64,000 nt of DNA, from positions 234,310,376 to 234,374,375 of the forward strand of contig CM054062.1 in assembly GCA_028641055.1 (NCBI GenBank). The letters are read 5' to 3'. Under the pieces are notes generated by a model that worked only from the letters and a program-made list of their open reading frames with translations, did no database searches and was not told the DNA's origin. Positions 45,354-56,901 of the stretch are shown in pieces (position 1 is the stretch's first letter; each line of letters opens with the position of its first letter). Origin of the DNA: Alopecurus myosuroides (Eukaryota; Streptophyta; Magnoliopsida; Poales; Poaceae). Both the position numbers and the translations under genes were made by a program.

Positions 45354-45887
45354 ATGCCGCGCGTGAGAAGCAGCACCGGCGTCCGAGGTGTGCAACTACG
45401 GCCGTCCGGGCGTTGGTCCGCGGTGATCACACACAACGGCGTGCGGTGGTGGATGGGCACCTGCGACACGCCCAAGCTTTCCGCCCGCGCGTTCGACGTG
45501 ACGGTGTGGCGGTTCGGCCGCCCGCGCGCCGAGCTCAACTTCCTGGACGTCGAGAGCAGGGAAGTTGCCAAGTTCCTCGCCCCGGATCTGAGGATTGTGA
45601 CCCGCAAGGAGGAGCAGGAGAACCGCCGCGCGTTCCTGCAGCTGTGCATCCGCCGGGACGACGAGGCCACGATGGAGAGGTTCCGCCGTGATTACCCAGA
45701 TCTGGTATAGGCGCAGTTGCGGCTCGATGCTCAGAGGGACGCGAAGATGCGAGCTCGTACGGATGCTGGCCCCTCCACCATCGTCGTATCATCGTCGGAT
45801 GAGGAGATGGACGAAGCATTCTAGGAGAGCCTTATGCAGGACTCCGATGACGATGAACTTGACAACGCATTCTGGGATGATGTGTAG
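45354..45887 (+). pseudogene. AP2/ERF-like gene with two in-frame stops
   Basis: The start is the ATG at 45354. The first 118 codons contain an AP2/ERF-like DNA-binding domain: STGVRGVQLRPSGRWSAVI, then WWMGTCDTP, then ARAFDVTVWRFGRPRAELNF (residues about 6-62). The TAG at 45708-45710 ends the frame. Beyond it the same frame stays open with VVSSSDEEMDEAF, a second TAG (45822-45824), and DSDDDELDNAFWDDV to a TAG at 45885-45887. The coding character clearly runs past both stops, so the ancestral protein was about 177 residues with an acidic tail. GC content is high. Such repetitive AP2-like proteins are common in Triticeae; whether any regulates genes is unknown to me. Confidence 0.72.
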
Positions 45888-46260
45888 TGTTTCACAGTGT
45901 GGAAGATGTTGAAACGTGTCAAAATAATCAAAATTTCGACATTTTATGTGTTCGTTGAAGTTTCAACATTTCTTCCTTCTTATTTTGGGCTGCAACTGTA
46001 GTAGGATAATTATGGGCAACGAAGTTCTATAAGGCCCAATAAAAAGTGCCTGACAGGAGAGGGCAAAAGAAAGTGCCATCATGGCCCAAGTCTGGAAACA
46101 ACCGCTCTTCCACTCACCGCAGTAACCCCCTAACCCTGGCATGCAGCACTCCACGCGTTCGTCACGATATTGTGAATATGAAACGTGTCGCTTTAGTTCC
46201 GGCGGCCAGTTATTGCTCCGTCGTGCATGCGGCTCCTCCGTTCCAATCCCCCTCCCTGTG
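45888..46260. other. Intergenic sequence between the AP2-like and coiled-coil genes
   Basis: 3' flank of the AP2-like gene followed by the presumed promoter of the next unit. Short ORFs on both strands (45963-46301 minus, 46046-46267 plus) have no domain. No gene called. Confidence 0.4.
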
Positions 46261-46267
46261 TATATAG
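46261..46267 (+). promoter_or_regulatory. TATA box of the coiled-coil gene
   Basis: TATATAG, about 105 bases before the ATG at 46370, preceded by a C/T-rich stretch (ccaatccccctccctgtg). Confidence 0.55.
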
Positions 46268-46369
46268 ACGCACTGTTCAGTTCATCCTCTATCTGCCTCA
46301 CCGCCTCCCCTCAAGCAAAAAACCCTTTGACGTAGTAGGTTCCACCAGCGATCGTTCCTCCAGGCGGCC

Positions 46370-46993
46370 ATGGCTCCACCGGCGAAGCGGTCTGCTGCCC
46401 TCTTGTAGGTTCCATTTCCGTTCACGTACTGCTGATCCGTTTCTGGATTCCTCGTGAATTCGTCTTTCTTAGATCCTTTTCAGAATTCCTGGTGCTTTCA
46501 TCTTTCTTAGATCCATTTCTGATTTTCTCGTGATTTCATCTTTCTTACATCCATTTTGCCTTTTAGATTAACATCAACTTCCTATCATGCAACTATCTAC
46601 ATGGCACATGAAGCCGAGCATGCGATCATCTTCAGCGCTCTGGTGAAGAGGGTTGACATTCTAGAAGCTGAGCTTGAGAAGGCCTTGAAGCTCGCCTACA
46701 ACAATCTCAACAAGGCTCGCGATGCCAGGTTGGAGCAGGTGGCTCAGGGCGAAGCTTCCCTCATAGCTTTTCGGAAGTTGATGGATGATACGTCCAAGTT
46801 GAGGGCCAGCAACCTCGAACTGACCATGCAGGTTGGGGAATTGAGGATCGGTTTAGCCCTGGCAGAGCAGAAAACTCTGATCACTCTCCTCGCAGTTGTG
46901 ACTCCCCAGGCAAGGGAGGATCCAGTGCCATCGGAGGATCCAGTCCCGACGGAGGATCCAGTGCCATCGGAGGAGCTGTCGTCCCCCTACTGA
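46370..46993 (+). CDS. Small coiled-coil protein, two exons, unknown function
   Basis: Exon 1 is 46370-46404 (MAPPAKRSAALL...), ending at a gtaggt donor. Exon 2 is 46567-46993, after a ccttttag acceptor. The joined frame is 462 bases, 153 residues, without a stop. After a short N-terminus, residues about 30-110 look like an amphipathic coiled coil (VKRVDILEAELEKALKLAYN, LEQVAQGEASLIAF, LRASNLELTMQVGELR). The C-terminus has three near-copies of EDPVPSE. No known domain is recognised. It is the only gene-like unit in the CACTA cargo that looks intact. It may be a captured host gene or an accessory protein of the element. Confidence 0.55.
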
Positions 46994-47522
46994 TGCTCTT
47001 TATTTAGCCCCCTACTGCTGCCCCCGTGCTTCTGATGTCCTATTTAGATCTACAATCTAGTTTGTATCGTGTGGTTTCTATTAATATGTAGTCTATGTTT
47101 ATGTTCAACTACTATTTTTATTTTCTTAAGATAGATATAATTTGAGTTCACAATATGGAGAAATAGATGACAGAAGTTTCGATGGATCTAAGTGACAGAA
47201 GTTAAAAGGGCTACATTAGACTAATGCCAATGAAAAAACATATACCAAACAGATAATTCGATTTCACAATATGGACAAATAAATGACCGAAATGAAAAGG
47301 CATATATTTGACTAATCTGCGACGTTCTCGTGGAACGAAACTCGCCTCCAACTGGCCTATTGGGCCGGGAACAAAAATCCGCGATGGCATATATAAGAAA
47401 CATCGAGATGGACCGCGTCTTCGATAGAAAATTCCACTTTTCATCCATCCACGACGGAAACCGCGCGACGTTATCAAAACATGCCGCTCAAAACGTTCCG
47501 GATCGCGCGAAATTTGGTAGTG
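46994..47522. repeat. CACTA right subterminal and terminal region
   Basis: 3' flank of the coiled-coil gene with a near-duplicated segment (tcacaatatgga-aaata-atgac at about 47149 and 47265). It is followed by gcgacg/cgtggaacg-type motifs and the terminal inverted repeat ending ggtagtg at 47522. The ORF at 47330-47716 crosses the terminus and is not a gene. Confidence 0.65.
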
Positions 47523-47722
47523 GTTATACCTCTCTTATTGATGATCACGGACTTGCGGCCGGTGGATGTCGATGTCGTGGCGATCCGTTGATGTGGTTTC
47601 GTAGATGGCGTCGTGGGCTTCGTGTGACAACTTGTTTCACTCCATTCAGATCAACGACGACAAAGAAAAACAAGTTACAAAATTTGTCCAAGAATCGACA
47701 AGCAGGATTTTTCTGAGATTTT
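47523..47722 (-). other. Gypsy 5' UTR, middle part
   Basis: The only 200 bases of the gypsy 5' UTR left between the two guest elements. It ends at the atttt target duplication (47718-47722) of the large-LTR retrotransposon, whose second copy is at 62869-62873. Confidence 0.7.
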
Positions 47723-50700
47723 TGTCACACCCCAGTTTTTGGATTCTTGTACTGTGTTCAAGAAGACAAAAATTAGGGCCAACAATTTTTTTAAAAAACA
47801 TGATTGTTTGAACTAACATGTGTTTATGATCTTAATCATATTTGCACTACAAGTTTTGTTTCTTGATGAAATCAATATCAACTTTTCTGAAAATCACTTT
47901 TATAATACTTTCCCTGTTGTTTTCTCTGTTCATTTCTTGAGTGAATTTTATTCCAAGACTTGGATCATTCTTGTTTGAATCTTAAAATAAACTTTTAGCC
48001 TTGTTGGATCCAAGAAAACAAAATTTCAAAATGATCTGTGAAAGTTTTGTTTTAAGTTTTCTATAGAAAACAATCCCTGAAAAATATAGCCAAGTACCTG
48101 TTTTCCACCTTTGTTTTCACTAGGCTATAAAATGTCATTTTATGTTTTCTTGACTTTTATTTGTTCCTTGATATATGTACAACAAATCCATAAGCTTGGT
48201 TTTATTTTTGGATTATTAAAAATGATCTTTTGCTTGTTGTCTTTGTGGTATAAAAATAAGGCAGAAAAAGGCATTTTTGGAAAACAGAAAGTACACCTTT
48301 TTCCACATTGTTTTCATGGCCTTAAACTATTTCCAATTTGTTTTCAAAATATGTTTCTGAAAGTTTATAACATGTTTAACAAACTCCAACTTGGAAAACA
48401 AATTTTGGAAACCATTTGGTCCTTGAAAACAATCCCAAGTTTTTGCTCATTTCTTCTGTTTTCAACACTTAGAATTTTCACTAAGTCCTTAACTGAATTT
48501 TCTGAACTTTTTAGGAACAGTGGCTGATACACTTTTGGGCTGATGTTTTGTTTGCTTTTCTTTGCAAGAATTGATGAGAGGTGTTGTCTAGTGTGTTGAC
48601 TAAGTGATGGACACGAACCAGGATGTGTTTTTCTTCTTCTAGAAGCCTTGGGTATGAAGAAACCAAGTGAGAGAAAAGTGTGGATGCATGTTGAGGTGGA
48701 ATGGGTATGGGTTTCCATACCTTGACCATTTGGTCTTGGACTTGACTCATCTTGCCTCCAAAAGCCAGCCATTGACTGCCCCTTGGCCATCCTTGCCTTG
48801 ATGTGCTCTGACCAAAAAACCCTAGATCACCTCCTATGCCATTGCTTGACATCAAACCGAGCCACCCCTTGTCCATTGCCCTTATTGCCGTGGCCATATC
48901 CCTCCACTAGCCTATCCCTTGCGCCACTTCCCTCCCCTGCTTCCTCCCTCTCATCTCGAACAAAAGCAACCATCCCATGGCCTCTACAAGCACCTCGAGC
49001 CCGTGAACCGCCGGCGGTCACCGCCGGCGCTCACCGCCACCGCCCCGAGGTCGAGCCGCGCGATCCCGAGCCTCCCATCCCTCCTCAATGCTCTGGTTGC
49101 ACTGCCCATACGCCTCTGAACTTCCCTGACACGTTCCCCCACCCTCACCGCCACCGCCCCGAGGTCGAGCTCGCCGTCGTGGGCGCTCGGTGCCCGCGGG
49201 ACCGCCAGGAGCAGCGCCCGAGCTCGAACCGACGCCCCTCAACACCGGCCCCGTCGAGAGAGAGAGAGGAGACCGGAGAGGAGGAAGAGAGAGAGAGATC
49301 CGTTCGATCTTAGATCAATGGCCACGCTTGAACCCGCGCCGTTCCCGCGCTGCGCGTTTGGGCCGCACCGCTGGCTAGTTGGGCCGCACCCGCGAGGAAA
49401 CCCAGCCGTCCTTTGGTTTCTTTTTCTTTTTTTGATCTGTGCAGATTTGTGTTGTTTGCTTTGAGCTTGTGAAAAATATCTATATTGCAAAACAAATTCA
49501 ACCAAAAATCTTGACCCTAGTATTATGATTTCTTAAACACCTAAAATTGGTAGATCTAGGTTTTGCTGTATATTTTTGCCATAATGTCTGTTTTACCACC
49601 AAGTGTCTATAAAGATGTTTTTGTCATAACTTTCTCGATCTGTACCCAAAATGGTCAAACTAATTTTTTTGGATAGCTTAGGACTATATCTATCACTAGG
49701 ACTTTGCCTCACATCAAGGTGAGTTACAAAATGGAAATGCCATCCATTTTGGTAAATTACCAGTCGGCTTTTCTAGGATTTTTACAGTGAGTTTAAAAAT
49801 GATTTTTGAAGTGAATCCAAGTGGATGAGTTTTCATATTACTAGATCTATCTAATCCTATCTTGGAATAATTTTTTGAGCCCTAGATTAATTTTGGTGAG
49901 ACAATCTAGAAAACAACACTTTTCGGTTTTATTGTTTATGTGTGCAATTGTTTGTGAAGTAATGTTTGGTTGTTTGAATCTTTGTTCCTAGCTTATATAG
50001 ATGTTTTGGATCTTGTTATTAGGTTGTTTTCTTTCAGTATATCTACCTTAGGAAGTGTGTTCATGTTCGGAAAATCACATGGAGATAGAAATGACATTTG
50101 ATTATTTTCTAGTTTTATTATTTGATTATTGTGTGAACCAAATCTTGGTAGATTTGTTTTGCCTTAGGTTTGTGATATATTGGAGTGGAGTCCAGTATCA
50201 TTTTGGTACTGTTGTTTTGATGTTACCACATCTGTTATCTTACGCTTTATATTTTAGAGATGCATGTGTAACATTTGTTAATTGTTCTCACTAGTATTGT
50301 TTTCACTAGTATGAGTGACCTTGTATGGATTAATTTGTTATAATAATTTTTTCATGAGTGACCAGAGTCTTTGTACCTCTTTTTAGTTGGTATTAGTGGG
50401 CCCATAACACACTGGTCCCATTGCATCTTGGTTAAGGATGAAAATCCCCAACCATACATTTGGATGAAAATAGCATACAACACTATGTGATTGATTATTA
50501 TTTTCCACCAAGGAAAATAGATTGTTTGTTTCACTTATGTAAGTGAAGAGTTTAGTTCTTATTTTTGAATACTAGTATGTTTGGGTGTGATCCATTTGTT
50601 AGCATAATATTCCTTAGGACTTTCATGTTAAGAAATGCTTCACTATTGTTTGCTTAAATTGAATTGTTGCTAATAGAATAATTCCTTGTGATTGAGGGGT

Positions 50701-52101
50701 AATTGTCAATGAATTTTATCGAGTGTTTGGATTTTTGAAAATTACTAGTTAAGTTTGTATTGAATACATAGCTACTGTTTGTGTAGTTTGCACTATGATT
50801 GCTTGCCTATTATTAATTAGAAAGGCATATATTATTAGAATGGATTGATACTTGTTTAGTAGATGTTTTCATAGAATTATTTTAGTGTTTATGCTTACTA
50901 GCACGTGTAAGGTGTTTGTGCTGTTAGTGGGTATTTATATTCACGACTTGCTTCATTACAGTTATGCATCCTTAGAGTGATGTTTACCTCTCTAGTGATA
51001 AACTAGTGTCACCACTAGATATTATGAGTTTGCTCTAGTATTGTTGCCTTTATTTTAAGAGTGTATGATTTATTCTAGCATGTTTAGAATGTCATTACTT
51101 CTGTTATTATGACATGAATTTTTTAGTTGCTTGTTGCTATTATTTATAGAATACAATTATTTCTTATAACATGCTTGTGTAGAATTTTCCAACTAGTATG
51201 TTATTAGTGCAGTCCTGTTTTTATGTTATTTGATAGGATTATTATCTCTGGTGATGAGTGTGTTTTAGATTATGTTTTATGACTTGTTATCATTGATTGG
51301 AATACTGGTTTGTTGTATTTATTTTCATGATTTATGGATTCCTTAACTTTGGAGATAGATTTTAGCATAGTCAATAACTAGCTTATTCATCTGTGGTGTG
51401 TTTACTTGGTGTTTGGAAATTGCCTGAGTGGTTACCTTAGCATGAGTATTGTACTTATGTTATTGTTGTGCTAGTGTTGTTGCTGTGCTTAGTATTATCT
51501 TGTTATCTATGCATTAGTTTAGTAGTGAACTTGTTTAGTGATGATTGCTTGTGTGTTGTTAATACCCACCACCATGGGTATTACTTTGATTGATTGTTGT
51601 TATTTTAGTAGCCTCACCTTTGGTGCCCTCAAGCTATATTTTTAGCTTCTTAAATGTATTATTATGAGAGTGGTACACCCACTCCATATATGGTATGTAA
51701 GATGTGGGATATGGTTTCTCAGCCAGATGTTTGTTTGACGACAGTTTTGTACCCTGAGAGTTATGTGAGATAGATTTCGCGATAACCTTTTGAGTGATTG
51801 CACTAGTATAAGTTTGCTTGCTGTATGTGTTGTTTTGTTTAGTTGCTTGGTCTTTAGTTCTGAGTGTGTGACTTTTATTATTTTACGACGCTAGAAAACG
51901 AAGAAGAAGGAGAAGCAGTTGTGGAGCTGTGCGTCAAGTTCAAGTTACTTCAAGGCCAGGGACATTAAGAGATTTAAGGCAAGCTATCATGATGCTTACT
52001 GTTACAAAACTTATCATTATCTATCATGCATGTTTTACTTCTGAAAAGTTTTACAAAACTTTGATTTTCCAAAAACTATTTTTGAGTGAATATTACTACT
52101 A

Positions 52102-52147
<46 letters not shown>

Positions 52148-53651
52148 TTATTACACGAGTAGTTGATACTTGGTGTTACCAAGCCCATAGCCACCATATG
52201 GTATTTATTACCACCCAAAGATATAAGTCCCTAAGTAGACACCCGAAAAAATGTTTTTGCAAAACAAAGGCTTTATGGAAAAACCCGATGGAAAGGCGAA
52301 GCCTTATTCACCGGAGGATCGTGGAAGTGGTCATTTTTGGGAAAAACATGTTTTCAAAAATGACACATAACCTAGTCTTCGCCGGACAACCTTTACCGTA
52401 CTACCACTTTACCCCAACATGGGCACGGGGCTTAACTGGAAGTTTGTTCTCGTTAGTGTGTGTTCTATCTCAATTTTCTATAAGGGCGTGACGTCCCTCA
52501 AACCGAAATGCCGCCAGTCATGAATTCAAATAGGCATACACAGTGAGGGATTAAGTTCTCCTCCGGGTGCGACAGTTGGGTCTCCTGCCGTGGCGATGTG
52601 TGACATGGTGCCGGGAGGACAAACCCAATTGGAGAGATAGTCATATACTAGCTTGAGCATACTGGATGGTTAGGATCAGTTATCTGATGTTTACATACTG
52701 TTGTTACAGTCCGTGGTTGTTCACGACGGATGTACTGGATCTGGTGGATTGTGTACACCTCTTCAGAGTCAAACTATTCGGAATAGCCGCGTCCTCGGAT
52801 ATGGACAGTTGAATGACCATGTAGCTAGCATTGTGTCAATGTTTTCGAAAAGGTGTTGGACTTATGAAGTACTGAAAGGAGGAAATTCTTGTACCGTGGA
52901 GGTACCGGTGATGAAAAGCCAGAAGTTGTTTTACAAGAAGTTTTGCAAACAAAATCTTTCTTTTCTAAACAAAAACTGGAACTTGATTCCAAGAAGTTTT
53001 GCAAAGAGAAAACTTTCTTTTAACAAAAGTTTTACAAAACCTCTTGTACATGTGATATCTACAAGAGAAAGAAAAATATATTTATTTCTTTTGAAGTATC
53101 TTCTTCAACAAAGATACATAGATTTTTCAAAATCAACTATGATATATATTTCATATATCATTGATAGTGAACCCTATGTATAGCGTACCTATTACACCAC
53201 ATAAGCATATTTGCATTTGGTAAGTTACATGATGTATGTCTTGCTGAGTACATTCAAATGTACTCATATTGGTTTCGTCCCTGGTATTTAGTTGCCAGAC
53301 TTCGAGGAGGAGCCTCAGAAGGAGATCTACGAAGAGGAGTATGGAGCTGATGGCTTTGCGAACTAGGATCGTCTCCCGGTCAGCAGCCTGTAGGTTAAGG
53401 TGTGACTTGGGCTCTACTACGTTTGTGTGTGTTTAGTCTTCCGTTGTGTGTGTTGTGTGTTTTCCCTGTGTGACAATTGTGTTAGACTTGGTCATGTGAC
53501 CATGCCCCTTTGTAAGTGTTTATTGCAATTGTGTAATGGATATTGTATCTGTGTACCAACTTGATATGTTGTTCACGACTGGTGTGATATGGGATCGGGA
53601 ATGTATGCATATCGGAGGTGTCCTTGAACCGTGGTTCTGGGGGACCTTACA
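47723..53651 (+). repeat. 5' LTR of the large-LTR element (5929 bp)
   Basis: It holds an AT-rich start, a GC-rich block (48900-49400) with an agagagag run, and a long T-rich non-coding stretch. There is a (TA)n microsatellite at 52109-52145 and a conserved block near 52300-53400. No gene is supported; ORFs such as 48111-48527, 48783-49313 and 52701-53183 have shifted or shortened counterparts in the other LTR and no domain. Confidence 0.93.
52109..52145 (+). repeat. (TA)n microsatellite
   Basis: About 18 TA units. The homologous place in the 3' LTR (about 61343-61370) has a shorter TA run followed by TTA units, so the tract has changed length since insertion. Confidence 0.9.
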
Positions 53652-53655
53652 GAGT

Positions 53656-53667
53656 TGGTATCAGAGC
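53656..53667 (+). promoter_or_regulatory. Primer-binding site (initiator Met tRNA)
   Basis: TGGTATCAGAGC, four bases after the 5' LTR end at 53651. It marks plus-strand orientation. Confidence 0.93.
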
Positions 53668-53888
53668 TATCCTGACCTTAGGAGACCTTAGTTAGCATGG
53701 ACGTTAGCTAGTACTCTAATAATAAAAGTTAATAAAACCAAGTCACTAAGATGACTATTTACCAAAATATTCTATATGTTCCATCCCCTCTGTGTTTTGA
53801 AAACTCTACTTACACTAAGTTACAATGGAGCATCTTAAAATTTTGCACACTGGTTACCTAACATAAGCTACCTTAAAATTTTGTGTAG

Positions 53889-54536
53889 ATGGTAGTTGTC
53901 TTCACCAAGTCCTTCCGGCTGGGATCGCATGCACCTTGGTACCGCCGCTTTGAGGAGGATTTGATCAACATGACTCGCCTTATCGGTCGTCCCCTACCTG
54001 AGTTGAAGGGAGCCCAGATACACCATAATGGACGAGAATTGTCCTGGTTTGTGGTTTGTACCATCCGTGCACCGTTGCTAGCACCGTCAACCCCAGAGAT
54101 CACTTGGGAAGTGGTGGAGAACAGTTGGGAAGATGGTATCCTTAGAGTGATGCAGCTGACCCTTGCCAAGCTCGCGAACTTCTTTCGCCGCAAGTTTGAA
54201 GGCACCCCCTATAGATACTATGGAAGACGCGACGAGGATGACAATCCCATAGATGTCACTGGAGACTTTGCCTTTGCTCGTCACTTCCAGAACATGGAGG
54301 GACAACTGTACAACACCCATATCTCCCTTCATAAGCTTAGAGGAGATTACGACCTCCGAGGCAGGGAGATAGACCAGCTGGAGAAAGGCCTGAATGTTTC
54401 TTCTGCTACCGAGCGTCGTCTCAAGGTACTGAAGAAAACCATGAAGTACACTGACTCCCAACACCGCGCACGAGTGAGAGGCCTTCAGCTTCAGCTTGCA
54501 GCTAGCAAGACAAGAGTTGAAGAGTTGGAGGAATAG
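53889..54536 (+). CDS. ORF1 of the large-LTR element, unknown, coiled coil
   Basis: An open frame of 215 residues starting MVVVFTKSFRLG. The first 130 residues are globular with WYRRFEEDLINMTRLIGRPL, WFVVCTIRAPLLA and FEGTPYRYYGRRDEDDNPID. The last 80 form a likely coiled coil (HKLRGDYDLRGREIDQLEKG, LQLQLAASKTRVEELEE). I recall similar ORFs placed before gag in Triticeae retrotransposons, but I know no function. It is undamaged in an element that has lost all pol, which suggests it is either young or retained for a role such as binding the RNA or the partner's particle. Confidence 0.65.
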   Translation: MVVVFTKSFRLGSHAPWYRRFEEDLINMTRLIGRPLPELKGAQIHHNGRELSWFVVCTIRAPLLAPSTPEITWEVVENSWEDGILRVMQLTLAKLANFFRRKFEGTPYRYYGRRDEDDNPIDVTGDFAFARHFQNMEGQLYNTHISLHKLRGDYDLRGREIDQLEKGLNVSSATERRLKVLKKTMKYTDSQHRARVRGLQLQLAASKTRVEELEE

Positions 54537-54897
54537 CTACGTGTTTCCTCGAGCACTTAGGATTGCCACAGGATGTTATGAGTGGTGTTATTTCCACCCC
54601 ATGCAATTGTTTGTGTTGTGTTGTGAACTCTTCTAAAGAGCTATGTGCGTGCTAGTTGTGTTGTAAGTCTTATGTCATTGCCATGTGAATATTAAAGTTA
54701 GGTTATGCTTGTTGAGACTCTCTTTCACGTGTATGTTAGTATTTGATTATGATTGTGATTTCCTCTTAGATGCTTGTTTGTTGTGGTGTTACCTACCGTT
54801 TTCATCTTTGTTATGAGTCGGTTTGTATCACGAGTTTTCCAAACAAAACCACCCTTTTTGTTTACTCTCGTCTTATACCGTCCTATTTCTTCAGCAT

Positions 54898-55471
54898 GGC
54901 TAGCGATTTACCTCCACCGCTGGAGCCGACAGTTGCCCAACTGTTTGCTCTAATCATGGAAGAGCGTGAAGCCGCTCATGACGAACACGTTGCCACACAT
55001 GCTGCCCTGGAGCATCTGACTCAGCTTGTCACCACCAATGCTGAGAATAATGCCATCCTTATGAGAGAGTACCAGCGCCTGCTGGCTGGAGAGAGTCGCA
55101 AAAGGAAGATAGTGATGCCCGGAGAACCTAGTTCTGGTGTGACTCGCAGTACCTTACCTGCGATGCCACAATCTTCAAGGAAGCGTGTGAATGTCAAGCC
55201 TAGAACCACGGGTTTCTTTACCTGCGGAAAGGAAGGACATTTCACTCGCGATTGTTCCAAGGAGAATCGCGTTCTAGTTCATCCTGATGAAAACGAAGAA
55301 ATCCAAGGTCCAACCCAGAAGAAACCAAAGAGTCTGATGAGTGGACCTCGAGACCAAGATGATGTTGCAGAAGCACCTGCGACTCATGCCGTAGCCAATG
55401 GTGCGTTTTCAAACCAAACCTGTGAACCCCATAGTTGTATTTGGCTTTGTACCCGGAGAAATCCGACGTAA
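54898..55471 (+). CDS. Gag-like ORF2 with altered zinc knuckle
   Basis: The best start is the ATG at 54896-54898 (MASDLPPPLEPTVAQLFALI); a frame open from 54770 extends upstream without a better start. The N-terminal 60 residues are helical, as in the beginning of gypsy gag proteins. A linker follows, then a zinc-knuckle-like FFTCGKEGHFTRDC near residue 102, in which the first Cys of the C-x2-C-x4-H-x4-C pattern is Phe. The retrotransposon gag core is absent, so this looks like a gag with its middle deleted. The C-terminus is Lys/Asp/Glu-rich and ends at 55471. Confidence 0.6.
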
Positions 55472-56887
55472 AAGGAACACTAGTAGTGTCACATCGGACT
55501 AGAAAAAGTATCTTTAAAATTTCACAATACTAACGTAACTTCATCTAATTTTAGCTTAACACCTGACACCAGTTTTGAAAAATTTCTAACCAACTTTTCC
55601 AAAACCAAAGAGAAAGGTGCCTTAGGATGTTCTATAGCTGTTTGAAGGAAAGATGAAAGGTTGGAAAAAAATATTGGATTGGTGAACTATGATTGTTATT
55701 AGACAATAAGATCTCTCGTATATGTTTTGGAGGAACCAGATTTTAGAATATGAGATGGTGGAAACTCATTGAGGTATAGCTTAGGAGTGAAATATTGAGG
55801 ATCACATGATTTTAGTTGAGATGAATTCTGATATGATATTTGGGGCTAACAAGTTGTGGACCCCAAAACTGTGGAAGTTATCGGTAACTAAAATTTGTAT
55901 CCTTGAAGGAATGATTTGAGGTTTAGAATTATTGGTGGAAACTATTTATTTTAGGAGGTACTTGATATATAAGGAGATTGGATTGAGTAGAAGTAGTATG
56001 TTGGGAATAATTTGTGGTTAAGGGAATGATGAGGATAATGGTTTGCTTAGGTGATTCTTATACTGGATTTTGGCACAAAGGTTGATTGTAGTGAGAAGAT
56101 CATGTTGGATAGGGATATGTATTCGATTTTGATTAAAGATGTATTGGCGAAATATTGGATTTGATGTAGGAAGAAGCTTGTGGATATAAAAGGATGATTT
56201 TGGATTTGAGGAAAAATCAATATGACTTGGATTTAGTAGATGATTATTCTTGAGGATATATTCTCGGAGCTTGTCACGCTCTATCGAGGTTGTTTGAGTA
56301 AAATGATTTGTCATTGATCATGAGATAAGAGTTTGAAAGGATTTATAGAAGTAGTACAAGGATTGGGATATGCTTGTTGGATTTGATGGTTTAGCGTTAG
56401 CAATATGATCTTGATGAAATACTTTTGATGGAGACAAGTGGTTGGAGACTTTATCATATTAGATTGAGAAGAGATAGTGGATTTCGTGGATTTTAGGAAA
56501 TGAGCAATGGAAAGCTCATGCTTAATAAGATTGGTGGATACCCGATTAATTGATCTATATAGTGAAGAGAGAGTTCATGCCCCCAAAGGAGAAATAGTGG
56601 TATGATAATCTTATTAGAATGGAAACAAGTAGGTCTTTGTAATAACCCCTAGAATTGATTATGGTTTTGAGGAACATAAGTTTGAGGTTTAGAACATGGC
56701 ACCCAAACCTTTTGAAAAAAAAACTAACCTGCCGGTGGTTTTTGGTAAGATTAATCAAAGGGGGGAAGCACCTGTGTTTAATGTTACCAACCACCAACCC
56801 ATGTTTTTGTAAACAAATGATCTAACATTGTTGTTTTGACCAATCCCTCTTTTCGCTTGCCTGCGAATCTCGGGACGAGATTCTTTT
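55472..56887 (+). other. Remnant internal region, no intact gene
   Basis: AT-rich, stop-filled sequence between the gag-like ORF and the 3' LTR. Its last 40 bases (gcgaatctcgggacgagattcttttaagg) resemble the C-terminal end of chromovirus gypsy polyproteins, just before the PPT. The pol genes were therefore probably deleted or have decayed beyond reading. Confidence 0.5.
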
Positions 56888-56899
56888 AAGGGGGGAAGG
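56888..56899 (+). other. Polypurine tract of the large-LTR element
   Basis: AAGGGGGGAAGG, two bases before the 3' LTR start (56902). Confidence 0.88.
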
Positions 56900-56901
56900 T
56901 C

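Larger units (their letters stand above)
27182..47522. mobile_element. CACTA (En/Spm) transposon, about 20.3 kb, with cargo
   Basis: The left end reads CACTACCAAATTCCGCG. The right end read on the minus strand from 47522 is CACTACCAAATTTCGCG, one mismatch in 17. The 3-bp flanks are att (27179-27181) and gtt (47523-47525), a target duplication with one change. Both subterminal zones carry many gacg/cgtcgc motifs and share tccgcgatgg (27250 and 47378). Inside are a TNPA-like gene remnant, two tandem arrays, and three plus-strand gene-like units. No TNP2-type transposase (Transposase_21) was found, so movement would need a helper element. Confidence 0.85.

Noticed and set aside
27182..47522. TNP2 (TNPD) transposase gene in the CACTA element
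   Set aside because: No ORF or fragment with Transposase_21-like motifs was seen on either strand. The only transposase-type gene is the TNPA-like one.
48111..49313. LTR ORFs (138, 176 codons) as genes
   Set aside because: The homologous positions in the other LTR (57286 onward, 57850 onward) have different frames and lengths. No domain.
52701..53183. 160-codon ORF in the 5' LTR
   Set aside because: The counterpart at 61918 stops after 83 codons in the 3' LTR. The C-terminal part is Lys/Phe/Ile-rich from AT-rich DNA. Not supported as coding.
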